A stretch of 64,000 nt of DNA from Desulfitobacterium_A sp035539115 (GCF_035539115.1 NZ_DATLJA010000042.1:1-64000), one strand, 5' to 3'; positions 1-8,618 are shown, counted from the stretch's first letter. Translations and numbers: made by a program. Notes: a model not told the origin generated them from the letters alone.

Positions 1-246
1 GCGATAAAGAAAACTTGGCTAGCACCAAGCCCTAGCGAAGGTGGTAGGCCTAGTTGCCTTATCCTGCCGGACTTAACCACTTGCATCGTAGGATAAAGAA
101 AACTTGGCTTGTGCCAAGCAAAGCGAAGGCAGAAGCCCTAGTTGCACTTATCCTGCCGGACTTAAATACTTGCATCGTAGGAGAATGAAAGCCGCTGGCT
201 GCACTTATATTATCTGCCCCCAGACTTATACTTTCTGTTAGTATAG
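1..246 (+). repeat. Tandem copies of the dispersed hairpin repeat (copy A)
   Basis: Two direct 90-bp units (1-90 and 91-180), each starting with GATAAAGAAAACTTGGC and ending in TTGCATCGTA, are followed by the right-hand part of the repeat (about 181-246), which ends TTTCTGTTAGTATAG. The units contain small hairpins such as CTTGGC/GCCAAG. No ORF is supported. The 1-90 unit matches the complement of 7619-7708 at 89 of 90 positions. The element probably continues to the left of the window. Confidence 0.85.
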
Positions 247-278
247 AAAAACAGGTCACTTCGTTTTTCTCAGTGACC
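246..278 (-). terminator. Rho-independent terminator of the ABC-F gene
   Basis: On the minus strand, 22 bases past the ABC-F stop codon, GGTCACT (272-278) pairs with AGTGACC (254-260). A T-rich tract follows, read as AAAAACA at 247-253 on the plus strand. Confidence 0.75.
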
Positions 279-299
279 CGCTTTTCTAAGGCTTGGATC

Positions 300-1913
300 C
301 TACGCATACATTTTTTCCAGTAATTCCTGAACATTTTCATTTTCCAAATATTCATCATAGGACAGCTGGCGGTCCACTAAGCCCTGAGGTGTAATTTCTA
401 TGATCCGATTCGCAATCGTCTCCACGAATTGGTGGTCTTGAGAGACGAAAAGCATTGTACCATTAAAATGAATTAAACCATCATTGAGGGCTGTGATCGA
501 TTCTAGGTCAAGGTGATTTGTCGGCTCATCAAGGAGGAGGACATTCGCACCACTGAGCATCATGCGGGAAAGCATACAGCGTACTTTCTCTCCACCTGAC
601 AAGACATTGGCAGGTTTCTGGGTTTCGTCTCCAGAGAAGAGCATCCGACCGAGAAAACCACGAACAAAGGATTCGTCTTGGTCTTTTGAATATTGCCTTA
701 GCCAATCCACAAGGTTGAGGTAGGTATCAAAGTACTCGGAATTATCGTTTGGTAAATAGGACTGCGAAGTGGTTACCCCCCAGCTATATCTGCCTTCGTC
801 TGCTTTGATCTCTCCCATCAGGATTCGAAATAAGGTTGTCTTAGCTATACTATTCGGGCCAACAAAAGCAATCTTGTCCCCCTTGTTGACCGTAAAGGTA
901 AGATTCTCGAAGACTTTCTCGCCTAAGACTGTTGCTGTTAAATTTTCAACCGTCAGGAGATGGTTGCCGGCCTCGCGCTCAGGTGTAAATCCAACAAACG
1001 GATACTTGCGGGAAGAAGGCCTAATATCATCTAACGTTAATTTATCCAAAAGTTTCTTACGAGAAGTTGCTTGTTTAGCTTTAGAGGCATTGGAGCTAAA
1101 CCGCTGAATAAATTTCTGCAATTCGGCGATTTTCTCTTCTTTTTTCTTATTAGAATCCTTCATCATTCTTGAGGCTAGTTGGCTGGATTCGTACCAAAAA
1201 TCATAGTTACCAACGTACATTTGGACTTTGCCATAATCAATGTCCGCAATATGGGTACAGACCTTATTCAAGAAGTGGCGGTCATGGGAAACAACAATGA
1301 CTGTGCTTTCAAAATCTAAGAGAAAGTTTTCTAACCAGTTAATGGATTCAAGATCCAAGTGGTTAGTGGGCTCGTCAAGTAACAAGATGTTGGGATTACC
1401 AAAGAGCGCCTGCGCTAAGAGTACACGAACCTTTTGACTTCCGTCGAGTTCTTCCATCAATTTTTCATGGAGATCTTTAGGAATTCCTAATCCCATCAGA
1501 AGTTCTGCAGCCTCAGCTTCCGCTTGCCAACCATTCAAGTCAGCAAATTCCCCTTCAAGCTCGGCGGCTTTAAGGCCGTCTGCTTCAGAAAAATCAGGCT
1601 TGGAGTAGAGGGCTTCTTTTTCTTCCAAGATTTGATAGAGCCGAGAATGCCCCATAATCACAGTATTTAATACTTTGAAATGTTCAAACTCAAAATGGTC
1701 TTGCTTGAGAATTGCGACCCGTTCTCCCGGAGTAATGACAACTTCCCCTTTGGAGGGTTCAATTTCACCGGCGAGAATTTTTAGGAAAGTTGACTTTCCG
1801 GCCCCATTCGCACCAATTAAGCCATAACAATTCCCCGGCGTAAATTTAACGTTGACATCCTCGAATAAGGCTCTTTTCCCAAACCTTAACGTTATTTCAC
1901 TGGTACTAATCAT
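300..1913 (-). CDS. ABC-F family ATPase, YkpA/YbiT type
   Basis: Soluble protein of 537 residues with two ATP-binding cassettes and no membrane segments, so an ABC-F protein expected to act on the ribosome rather than as a transporter. Cassette 1 has Walker A GANGAGKST (34-42) and Walker B ILLLDEP (176-182). Cassette 2 has signature LSGGE (438-442) and a second LLLDEPTNHLD. The lysine/arginine-rich linker between cassettes is about residues 245-300. Two signature parts are degenerate: cassette 1 reads LDGSQ (156-160), and the second Walker A reads GPNSIAKTT (352-360) with Ala for the usual Gly. From memory such changes occur in the YkpA/YbiT branch, so they need not mean inactivity. It stands alone, with a terminator just downstream. 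Antibiotic resistance cannot be inferred from sequence. Confidence 0.9.
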   Translation of the reverse strand: MISTSEITLRFGKRALFEDVNVKFTPGNCYGLIGANGAGKSTFLKILAGEIEPSKGEVVITPGERVAILKQDHFEFEHFKVLNTVIMGHSRLYQILEEKEALYSKPDFSEADGLKAAELEGEFADLNGWQAEAEAAELLMGLGIPKDLHEKLMEELDGSQKVRVLLAQALFGNPNILLLDEPTNHLDLESINWLENFLLDFESTVIVVSHDRHFLNKVCTHIADIDYGKVQMYVGNYDFWYESSQLASRMMKDSNKKKEEKIAELQKFIQRFSSNASKAKQATSRKKLLDKLTLDDIRPSSRKYPFVGFTPEREAGNHLLTVENLTATVLGEKVFENLTFTVNKGDKIAFVGPNSIAKTTLFRILMGEIKADEGRYSWGVTTSQSYLPNDNSEYFDTYLNLVDWLRQYSKDQDESFVRGFLGRMLFSGDETQKPANVLSGGEKVRCMLSRMMLSGANVLLLDEPTNHLDLESITALNDGLIHFNGTMLFVSQDHQFVETIANRIIEITPQGLVDRQLSYDEYLENENVQELLEKMYA

Positions 1914-1983
1914 TCTTTAAATCGTTCCTTTAATTACTTTATTTTTCAACAATAATCCATTATATCACGAATTACTCCTGGAA

Positions 1984-2322
1984 TCACTCCCATTCCTTCC
2001 AGACTTCGGGATGATAACCGACGGATGCTACCCGCCCATTACGAACGATTGGCGTTGCATAAAGCCCGGGGTTATTAAGTAGAAGTTCTTCTCGGGAGCT
2101 ATTCGAGCGGATGAATTCAAGATTTAAAGTTTTGTAGGCCTTCCCTGTTTTATTGATTAAATTGTTTAGAGGAACCGTTCGTTCGACGCTCTCTAATTCA
2201 CCCTTACTCAGTCCTTTTTCATTGAGATCAATGAATTGGTATTTGATATTTCTTTCTTTAAAATAACGCTCCGCTTTTTTCGTATCAAAGCATTTTTTAG
2301 TACCGAAAATTTGGATGTTCAT
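1984..2322 (-). CDS. ArsC/Spx-family thioredoxin-fold protein
   Basis: Encodes 112 residues starting MNIQIFGTKKCFDTKKAERY. The reading frame is open further upstream, but the ATG at 2322 is chosen because GGAAAGGAGT precedes it and the family N-terminus begins there. Family features visible are the beta-strand plus single Cys (FGTKKCFDTKKAE, Cys11) and the late ATPIVRNGR segment with the cis-Pro typical of the fold. Known relatives include arsenate reductase-like proteins (YffB) and Spx/MgsR transcription regulators. The CxxC of Spx is absent here, since the active position is C-F-D-T, so an RNA polymerase-binding redox switch is not supported. Function beyond the family is unknown. Confidence 0.8.
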   Translation of the reverse strand: MNIQIFGTKKCFDTKKAERYFKERNIKYQFIDLNEKGLSKGELESVERTVPLNNLINKTGKAYKTLNLEFIRSNSSREELLLNNPGLYATPIVRNGRVASVGYHPEVWKEWE

Positions 2323-2453
2323 GTCTACTTCTTGACTCCTTTCCAAGCCAGATCCTAAAAAGTGCTCAAATTTACGAAACAAATAAGCACACCAGTTTTG
2401 CATCATAAAGATCGAGGCTGGGAACAATGACATGAATAATAAGGAGGACGATT

Positions 2454-2777
2454 ATGGGCGTTAATTATCATTATATTAGGATAAAAGTTAAAGGTTTTCA
2501 AACTAAGGATGGACAATATAGGCCAGAAATCCAAGCGGGTACGTTAGGGGATGTAGCGGATTGTCCTGAAAAATGCGACCGCTGCGCCAATCTAAAGAAG
2601 GTCAAAAAGATGATGAAACGCAGTATTTTTGAATGCCACCATCTCTATGAAATACTCGAGAAACGCAACCAAATTGCCGAAAGAATGGGGATGGAGGAAG
2701 CTATGGAATATCACTATGTCCAGCTTGCAGAAATGGAGTCCAAACGTTCCGATTTCCGTAAGAGTCTTAAGTTATAA
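2454..2777 (+). CDS. Small protein of unknown function with a Cys-rich motif
   Basis: Encodes 107 residues behind a strong ribosome site (AAGGAGG, 7 bases before ATG). It is divergent from the ArsC/Spx-like gene. No family is recognised. The middle contains CPEKCDRCANLKK, a CxxxCxxC cluster that could bind zinc or an iron-sulfur cluster, followed by a later lone Cys-His (FECHH). The C-terminal half is charged and probably helical. No signal peptide or membrane segment is seen. The good ribosome site and lack of a better ORF on either strand support it being real. Confidence 0.65.
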   Translation: MGVNYHYIRIKVKGFQTKDGQYRPEIQAGTLGDVADCPEKCDRCANLKKVKKMMKRSIFECHHLYEILEKRNQIAERMGMEEAMEYHYVQLAEMESKRSDFRKSLKL

Positions 2778-2822
2778 CGTAAGACTTGGAATTTGATACT
2801 AAAGAACATGGCTACTATTTTT

Positions 2823-3992
2823 TTAGAGTTTTGCTAAAGCATTCTCAATTCGTTTTATAGCATGTTTGATGTTTTCCAGGGAATTTGCATAAGAAAGCCG
2901 AAGATATCCTTCTCCAAACGCGCCGAAGGCTTGCCCTCCCAGCGATGAAACTCCTGCCTCGTAGAGAAGATATTCCGCTAATTCATCACTGGAGCGTTTG
3001 AAGGATTTAATGTTTGGAAAAACGTAAAAGGCACCAGGAGGGGTTAGACAGGTCACCCCAGAAATCGCATTTAACCCGGCGACAATAGCGTTTCTTCTTT
3101 CTTTGAACTTCTCCACCATTTTGGCGGTCGCAGTCTGCGGCCCAGTTATGGCTTCGAGGCCAGCCATCTGAATAAAGCCAGGAACACAAGAAGTACTATT
3201 GACGACAAGACGAGTGATTTTTTCGGCCAATTCCCGATTCATCACCCCATACCCGAGACGCCAACCCGTCATCGAATAACTTTTGGAAAAACCATTTAAA
3301 ATGATCGTTTTTTCTTTCATTCCAGGAACTGAGGAGATTGAGAACATTTCTCCTTCGTATAAAATCTTTTCATAGATTTCATCGGATAAAACCCAGATGT
3401 CTCTTCCTAGGATCTTCTCAGCAATCGCTTCAATATCCTCGCGGGCTAAAAAGGAACCCGTCGGATTCTGCGGAGAATTCAGAATGAGCATCTTGGTGCG
3501 GTCCGTAATCAAGGAGTTCAGCTCGGTAATATCGATTTGAAAACTATTTTCTTCTCGCAGCGGGATTGGAATGGGTTTTCCACCTACGAAACGAATCATG
3601 GATTCATAGATGGGAAATCCCGGATTAGGATAGATTACTTCATCTCCTGGATTGACAGTTGCCAAAATGGAGTAAAACATAATAGGTTTGCCACCTGTAA
3701 CTAGGACCACTTCCTCGGGCTCAACCGGAATTCCCCGGGTCTTTGAGATATACGCTGCAATAGCCTGCCGGGGTTCGAGTAAACCCGGTGCAGGTGTGTA
3801 CTTGGTCATACCTCCCTGTAGAGCGCGAATCCCAGCTTCCGTAATATTAACGGGGGTCGGAAAATTTGGTTCACCAATTTCAAGGTGAATAATTTCCTTT
3901 CCTTGCCGTTCCAGCTCCTGAGCTTTCGCGAGCATTTCAAAAGCGGTTTCGGTTCCAAGAAGTTGCATTCGATTTGAAAACATATTTTGCAT
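2823..3992 (-). CDS. PLP-dependent class I/II aminotransferase
   Basis: Encodes 389 residues, full length for fold-type I aspartate/aromatic aminotransferases. Visible family motifs are the NSPQNPTG loop, the D-E-I-Y-E block near the middle, and LNGFSKSYSMTGWRLGYG, where the Lys of SKSYSMTGWR is the PLP Schiff-base residue. A conserved Arg for the substrate carboxylate lies in YLRLSYANS near the end. The start has GGGGGA 8 bases upstream. Substrate cannot be fixed from sequence; aspartate, aromatic amino acids and alanine are all possible. It is monocistronic, with CarD divergent upstream. Confidence 0.88.
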   Translation of the reverse strand: MQNMFSNRMQLLGTETAFEMLAKAQELERQGKEIIHLEIGEPNFPTPVNITEAGIRALQGGMTKYTPAPGLLEPRQAIAAYISKTRGIPVEPEEVVLVTGGKPIMFYSILATVNPGDEVIYPNPGFPIYESMIRFVGGKPIPIPLREENSFQIDITELNSLITDRTKMLILNSPQNPTGSFLAREDIEAIAEKILGRDIWVLSDEIYEKILYEGEMFSISSVPGMKEKTIILNGFSKSYSMTGWRLGYGVMNRELAEKITRLVVNSTSCVPGFIQMAGLEAITGPQTATAKMVEKFKERRNAIVAGLNAISGVTCLTPPGAFYVFPNIKSFKRSSDELAEYLLYEAGVSSLGGQAFGAFGEGYLRLSYANSLENIKHAIKRIENALAKL

Positions 3993-4056
3993 CGTGATTT
4001 TCCCCCTTGTCCTATTTTCGACGTTATTTAAGCGGTATTTTCATGAATTAATTTTG

Positions 4057-4121
4057 TTGACACTTTTGATGCATCGTAGTAATATATAAGATTTGTAAAA
4101 ACAACAAATGTGTGTTATACT
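4057..4121 (+). promoter_or_regulatory. Two tandem sigma-A-type promoters of the carD-like gene
   Basis: P1: TTGACA (4057-4062), 17-base spacer, TAATAT (4080-4085). P2: TTGTAA (4093-4098), 17-base spacer, TATACT (4116-4121). Both read toward the CarD-like gene at 4151. P1 is close to consensus. Confidence 0.7.
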
Positions 4122-4150
4122 ATAGTTACAGTTGCTTAGGAGGTGGGTCA

Positions 4151-4657
4151 ATGTTTCACATTGGCGACAAGATTCTATATCCCATGTATGGAGCTGGAAT
4201 TATCGAGGCAATTGAAGAGAAAGAAGTCCTTGGTCAGAGTCAGCTCTATTATATCTTGAATATCCCTCATATAAACATGAAGGTTATGGTTCCTACCCAA
4301 AAATCGTCGAATTTAAACATTCGCGAGGTTGTTGAACCCGAAATAATCGATGTAGCCCTTCGGGATTTCAATAATGGAAATACAGACCCTGTTATTTATG
4401 ATAATAAACGATCCTGTAATGAAATCAATAAACAGAGGATCAAAAGCGGGGATATTTTCAAAGTTACGGAAATCATTCGAGATTTAACGCGGAAAAGTAA
4501 AAGAAATAAGAATAAGTTGGGCATGGATGATGCAAATATGCTGAATACAGCGCGACAGATTATTGCTAGTGAAGTCGTACAAGTTAAAGGAATCACCCAT
4601 GAACAAGCTGTCAATTTATTAAATGGAGTCATTAATACTAACGTTATTAATGCATAA
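4151..4657 (+). CDS. CarD family transcriptional regulator
   Basis: Encodes 168 residues. The N-terminal 60 residues (MFHIGDKILYPMYGAGIIEA) match the CarD/TRCF RNA polymerase-interaction domain, which binds the polymerase beta subunit. The remainder is a basic helical domain (RKSKRNKNKLGMDDANML) of the kind that contacts promoter DNA in CarD proteins. The ATG at 4151 is chosen over an upstream frame opening because TTAGGAGGTGG sits 5-6 bases before it and the domain begins there. Likely role is modulation of initiation-complex stability at many promoters. It has two good tandem promoters and its own terminator, so it is an independent and probably well-expressed unit. Confidence 0.88.
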   Translation: MFHIGDKILYPMYGAGIIEAIEEKEVLGQSQLYYILNIPHINMKVMVPTQKSSNLNIREVVEPEIIDVALRDFNNGNTDPVIYDNKRSCNEINKQRIKSGDIFKVTEIIRDLTRKSKRNKNKLGMDDANMLNTARQIIASEVVQVKGITHEQAVNLLNGVINTNVINA

Positions 4658-4660
4658 TCA

Positions 4661-4708
4661 AGAGACCGTCCTGAGCAAGGCTACAGGGATGGTCTCTTCT
4701 TTTATTAT
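4661..4708 (+). terminator. Rho-independent terminator after the carD-like gene
   Basis: AGAGACC (4661-4667) pairs with GGTCTCT (4691-4697), with extra imperfect pairs inside, and the T-rich run CTTCTTTTATTA follows. Confidence 0.75.
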
Positions 4709-4725
4709 TATACAAAAATAAGCAA

Positions 4726-5712
4726 TTAATCCAAACGCAAGGCGAATTGTGGACAAACAGAAGCGCAGTAACCACAGCGAAGGCACTTTTCTTCATCAAC
4801 ATGAACCTTCCCTTCCCGAAGCGTCATGGCTTCGGCGGGACAGTTATTGATGCAAATTCCGCACCCTTTGCAGAAGTTGGAGAATCGCTTTAAAGTCCTG
4901 TCTCTCGGAAATGTCAACTCCAGTGAAGTTTCAGGAGTAGGCCTTACTTCTGGGTTGAGAGGTTGTGGTCGAGATGATTCAAAAAGGTGTAAATTTGACT
5001 TCAATTCATCTGGAGTCAACATACCAATCGCTAAAGAGCTAATCTCAGGTATTCCCCTGATAAAATTGAGACTTTCGCGTGAATGAGCCGCTAAACGACC
5101 TCCTGCCAGGGTTTTCATCGCATAGCTACCTTTACCTGCTACGTGCCCGTTCTGCAAGACCTGAAGCAGATCAGGCAGTTGACCATCGAGTATTCCTAAA
5201 CCGAAGGAGTTAAGAGCAGGATTGAGGACATCAATGAATTCAACCTCGAGCGCTTGTTGCAAGAGCTTGACAGAATGGGTCGATATGCCAATCGCTCGAA
5301 TCCAGCCCTTGGACTTAGCCTCAAGGAGACCTGTGAAGGCTTCAGCTTTATCCTTGATTAAATTCTCAGTGCTTTTATTGATATGGAGCATCATCAGATC
5401 AATATAATCGCGGTCTAGCGCCTGGCGCGCGTCTTCAATAGCCTTTGACATTACTTTTCGATCTGGAGCTGTTGTGCGAACAGACAAAACAACTTCACCT
5501 GAGAACTGGTCTAATGCTCGTTTGATTCGAGAATAAGGGTGGTACATTTGCGCAGTTGTATCCAGAAAGTTTATCCCTTGTTCAAGCCCACTGAGAATAA
5601 GCTGGGCACCTTCTTCCTCGGAAACCTTGGACATCAAAGAGCACATTGGAGCTACGCCAAAGCATAATTCGCTGACGTCTGGAAGAGATTGGCATAAATG
5701 ATATTTATTCAT
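4726..5712 (-). CDS. Aldo/keto reductase with C-terminal 2x[4Fe-4S] ferredoxin domain
   Basis: Encodes 328 residues from the ATG at 5712, chosen because AGAGGA lies about 9 bases upstream and the longer frame would run into the preceding gene. Residues 1-270 form an aldo/keto reductase barrel (NFLDTTAQMYHPYSR; DYIDLMMLHIN). The last 50 residues hold two clusters, CKGCGICINNCP and CLRCGYCASVCP. Such fusions are common in anaerobes and probably exchange electrons with ferredoxin. The His of MMLHIN and the Asp/Tyr of the active site are visible, but the strand that normally carries the catalytic Lys reads VVLSVRTT, with Arg in its place. Substrate is unknown. The gene starts 4 bases after the SRPBCC gene, so the two are co-transcribed. 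Confidence 0.85.
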   Translation of the reverse strand: MNKYHLCQSLPDVSELCFGVAPMCSLMSKVSEEEGAQLILSGLEQGINFLDTTAQMYHPYSRIKRALDQFSGEVVLSVRTTAPDRKVMSKAIEDARQALDRDYIDLMMLHINKSTENLIKDKAEAFTGLLEAKSKGWIRAIGISTHSVKLLQQALEVEFIDVLNPALNSFGLGILDGQLPDLLQVLQNGHVAGKGSYAMKTLAGGRLAAHSRESLNFIRGIPEISSLAIGMLTPDELKSNLHLFESSRPQPLNPEVRPTPETSLELTFPRDRTLKRFSNFCKGCGICINNCPAEAMTLREGKVHVDEEKCLRCGYCASVCPQFALRLD

Positions 5713-5716
5713 CTTC

Positions 5717-6163
5717 TCAAATCCTCTGTCCAATAAGATAATGGTCTAAACAGGAGAGCACTCTTCGAAACTGGAAAGAATGAATCGCTGAAAAATTGAT
5801 GACTACTCCCATAAGTTTAGGAAGCAGACCGTGAAGTTCAAGATCAATGGTATAGCAAACCTTGGTCATGCCTTCCTTTTGAGGCGTGATCGTCCAATAC
5901 GTTTCCCCAAGGACTACTCCAGCATAATATTCTATTCCGATCCGTTCGGATGGCTTGAGAGAGTTCACTTGGCATCTGAACCAGCCTCCGGACGCCCAAA
6001 CCTCAATTTTGTCCCCAATTCGATCTGAACTTTGCTCGAGTACTTTAACTCTAACTCCCCAAGGCCACCATTTGGCATACCCTGAAATATCTGAGAGTAT
6101 ATCATATATTTTTTCTGGCGGATAGGGATAGACGCGGCAATCGCTGGCCGTCAAATGTTGCAT
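5717..6163 (-). CDS. SRPBCC (polyketide cyclase/START-like) family protein
   Basis: Encodes 148 residues from ATG 6163, preceded by AAGAAGGTG; the open frame extends upstream to 6274 without a better ribosome site. Features of the helix-grip ligand-binding fold are the opening YPYPPEKIYDILSDISGYAK, the conserved WW, WxSGGWFRC and a long C-terminal helix. Members bind lipids or hydrophobic compounds, or act as cyclases. The substrate here is unknown. Translation is probably coupled to the downstream aldo/keto reductase, which suggests they share a hydrophobic carbonyl substrate; that link is inference. Confidence 0.75.
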   Translation of the reverse strand: MQHLTASDCRVYPYPPEKIYDILSDISGYAKWWPWGVRVKVLEQSSDRIGDKIEVWASGGWFRCQVNSLKPSERIGIEYYAGVVLGETYWTITPQKEGMTKVCYTIDLELHGLLPKLMGVVINFSAIHSFQFRRVLSCLDHYLIGQRI

Positions 6164-6345
6164 AAAAATGAGACACCTTCTTTCAAGTTTCTCAATTCGA
6201 TAATCTTCTTGAATTCCCTCTAATAATTCTGCTTGTATCATCTTCCCCTTTGTCGTGCTGCAAATAGGAGTCATTATTAACTGAGAAATTTTGCTAAAGT
6301 TAGACTTACAGTTTAGAATAAAAAGAGATGAAAGGAGTGTAATCT

Positions 6346-7512
6346 ATGCGTAATTTTAATTATTCAATCCCGACTGCAATATTTTTTGGTAAAGACCAGA
6401 TTGGGGCTTTGTCCGAACAAATCCGAAATTTTGGCGGTTCGCGTGTTCTTTTTGTATATGGCGGCGGAAGTATCAAACAAATGGGCCTTTACGACCAAGT
6501 CGTCGCGATCTTGAAAACGCACGATCTTCCTTTTTGGGAATTGGCAGGGATTGACCCGAATCCGAGAATTGAAAGTGTCCGCCAAGGAATCGAAATTTGT
6601 CGTAAACATAAAGTTGATTTTGTTCTTGCCGTAGGTGGGGGAAGCTCGATTGACTGCGCTAAACTAATCACAGCGGGCTTCTACTATGAATCCGATCCCT
6701 GGGATTTAATGATCGGCAAAGCGAAGTTTGTCAAGGCTCTACCTCTTGGAACAATTCTAACCCTATCTGCAACAGGTTCGGAAATGGATAATTTCTCTGT
6801 GATTAGTAACTTTCAAACCCATCAAAAGATTGGCCTGGGAAATCCGGTCATGGCTCCGAAGTTTTCAATTCTTGATCCGACCTATACCTATAGTGTACCT
6901 AAAAAACAGACTGCTGCAGGAACGGCGGATATTATGAGCCATACTATCGAAAACTATTTTACCGCAGTCAAAGGTGCCTATCTGCAAAGTCGGTTAGCCG
7001 AAGGTATTTTAAAGACCTGTATTCACTATGCTCCGATTGCTCTCGCGAATCCGGATAATTATGAGGCACGAGCTAACTTAATGTGGGCCTCGAGCTTAGC
7101 TATTAATGGTCTCTTAAGTTATGGCAAAGAAAGAAAATGGAGCTGCCATCCGATGGAGCACGAATTAAGTGCCTATTATGACATTACCCATGGTGAAGGA
7201 TTAGCAATTTTAACTCCGCCCTGGATGGAGTATGTTCTGAATGATGCTACGGTTGAGCAGTTTAAAGATTACGGGGTCAATGTTTGGGGCTTAAACCCAG
7301 GCGAGGATTCCTATGCTCTTGCTCGCCAAGCCATTGTGAAAACGCAAGAATTTTTTATGTCCTTAGGTTTACCATCAACTCTTCGTGAAGTCATGATTGG
7401 CGAAGAAAACCTGAAAATTATGGCTAAAGCTGCTACAAAAGATGGAGCAATCGGGGAATTCAGACCGCTTCATACCGAAGATGTCTATAACATCTATAAG
7501 TCAGCGCTATAA
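6346..7512 (+). CDS. Iron-containing (NADH-dependent butanol-type) alcohol dehydrogenase
   Basis: Encodes 388 residues, the usual length of group III iron alcohol dehydrogenases of the BdhA/YugJ kind. The nucleotide-binding glycine motif is VGGGSSIDCAK, and the metal ligands lie in AGTADIMSHTIENYF (Asp and His) and PMEHELSAYYDITHGEGLAI (two His). AAAGGAG stands 8 bases before the ATG. The enzyme should interconvert an aldehyde and alcohol with NAD(P)H in the cytoplasm; chain length and cofactor cannot be read from sequence. It is transcribed away from the SRPBCC/aldo-keto pair and followed by repeat copy B. Confidence 0.92.
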   Translation: MRNFNYSIPTAIFFGKDQIGALSEQIRNFGGSRVLFVYGGGSIKQMGLYDQVVAILKTHDLPFWELAGIDPNPRIESVRQGIEICRKHKVDFVLAVGGGSSIDCAKLITAGFYYESDPWDLMIGKAKFVKALPLGTILTLSATGSEMDNFSVISNFQTHQKIGLGNPVMAPKFSILDPTYTYSVPKKQTAAGTADIMSHTIENYFTAVKGAYLQSRLAEGILKTCIHYAPIALANPDNYEARANLMWASSLAINGLLSYGKERKWSCHPMEHELSAYYDITHGEGLAILTPPWMEYVLNDATVEQFKDYGVNVWGLNPGEDSYALARQAIVKTQEFFMSLGLPSTLREVMIGEENLKIMAKAATKDGAIGEFRPLHTEDVYNIYKSAL

Positions 7513-7568
7513 TTCATGCTCTGCTCAGATTACCCGGTTTAAACGGGGAAGCTCCGCTTCATTTTAAA

Positions 7569-7740
7569 TACTAACAGAGGGCAGATAGCATAAGTGCAAC
7601 CAACGGCTTTCGTTCTCCTACGATGCAAGTGGTTAAGTCCGGCAGGATAAGGCAACTAGGGCTACCACCTTCGCTAGGGCTTGGTGCTAGCCAAGTTTTC
7701 TTTATCGCTGAAGCTCGGCGAAAGCCGGGTTTTCTTTATA
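7569..7740 (-). repeat. Compound dispersed repeat (copy B, inverted)
   Basis: On the minus strand it begins TATAAAGAAAACCCGGC (7740 downward), giving a short CCGG-type left half. It then carries one 90-bp unit (7708-7619), 89 of 90 identical to 1-90, and ends with the right half TATCTGCCCTCTGTTAGTA. The canonical segment between CTGCCC and CTGTTAGTA is missing. It lies between the convergent ADH and queC genes. Confidence 0.85.
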
Positions 7741-7776
7741 TGACAGCGGAGCTTTTTTCTCTTTATACACAAAAGA

Positions 7777-8445
7777 CTACGAGCGTGATTCATACGGGAT
7801 TGGATCGACTAATCCCGCTTCTTTAAATCCTTTGAGCCGTAAGGTGCAACTATCACAGATGCCACACGCCTTTTCCCCACCCTGATAACAACTTGTCGTA
7901 AGGTGCAAAGGAGCGCCATTGGCTTTTGCTAGTTTGATTGTGGTCGCTTTAGAAAGATGGATAAGCGGTGTTTTAATCGCGATCGGTTTTCCTTCAACGC
8001 CTGCTTTAGTTCCAACCTCAGCGACGTGCTGAAAAGCTTCAATAAATTCTGGACGGCAATCTGGGTAACCGCTATAATCGATCGAACTCACTCCAATAAA
8101 AATGGCCTCAGCACCAATGACCTCGGCATACCCTAAAGCATAACTTAAAAAGAGAATATTGCGCGCGGGAACATAAGTGACGGGAATTCCCGCTTCTTGT
8201 TGATAAGCAGGTACGGATATGGAAAGATCCGTCAAGGCGCTTCCCCCCACAGAGTCAATGACAAAAATACGATGTTCCTTGACCTGGTAATAAGACGCCA
8301 CCGCTTTGGCGCTCTCAAGCTCTCTTTGGTGTCTTTGACCATAGTTAAAAGAGATCGGGTAAAGCTCATACCCCTCTTGATGAGCCACACTCATGCAGGT
8401 GGTACTATCTAATCCTCCAGAAAGTAATATTATTGCTTTTTTCAT
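7777..8445 (-). CDS. queC: 7-cyano-7-deazaguanine (preQ0) synthase QueC
   Basis: Encodes 222 residues. It converts 7-carboxy-7-deazaguanine to preQ0 with ATP and ammonia in queuosine biosynthesis. The PP-loop SGGLDSTT is at residues 9-16. The zinc site is four cysteines, Cys186, Cys194, Cys197 and Cys200, arranged C-x7-C-x2-C-x2-C as in QueC. The start has GGGAGAAG about 7 bases before ATG. Other pathway genes are not adjacent; queF, which acts on its product, lies 54 kb away at 62215. A long structured leader precedes it. Confidence 0.95.
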   Translation of the reverse strand: MKKAIILLSGGLDSTTCMSVAHQEGYELYPISFNYGQRHQRELESAKAVASYYQVKEHRIFVIDSVGGSALTDLSISVPAYQQEAGIPVTYVPARNILFLSYALGYAEVIGAEAIFIGVSSIDYSGYPDCRPEFIEAFQHVAEVGTKAGVEGKPIAIKTPLIHLSKATTIKLAKANGAPLHLTTSCYQGGEKACGICDSCTLRLKGFKEAGLVDPIPYESRS

Positions 8446-8493
8446 GCCGTTACTTCTCCCTTCTTTCCTTTTTCTTCTTTATTCCCCCGGAAC

Positions 8494-8581
8494 AGGAGCA
8501 AAGACCAGACGTAACCTCCTTGAACTTTGGCCGAAAATTGTCCCAAGATAACCCAAGGAATGAAACTGCCAAAGGCCAAGG
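8494..8581 (-). ncRNA. Candidate structured 5' leader of queC
   Basis: Minus strand, between the promoter and queC. CCTTG (8581-8577) pairs with CAAGG (8522-8518), and CTTTGGC (8574-8568) pairs with GCCAAAG (8531-8525), separated by a 2x2 internal loop. AGGAG (8520-8516), part of the first stem, can instead pair with CTCCT (8498-8494), so two structures exclude each other. It does not match the preQ1-I or preQ1-II consensus that I know. Function is inference. Confidence 0.4.
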
Positions 8582-8618
8582 TTGGAAACGTTATCGAATC
8601 TATTTAAGAATACCTACT

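Noticed and set aside
1..180. Tandem 90-bp units as a CRISPR-like array
   Set aside because: Units are directly adjacent without unique spacers, and the same sequence occurs as single dispersed copies.
7528..7568. Terminator after the alcohol dehydrogenase (GAAGC/GCTTC hairpin)
   Set aside because: The stem is only five pairs and the T-tract is short; too weak to call.
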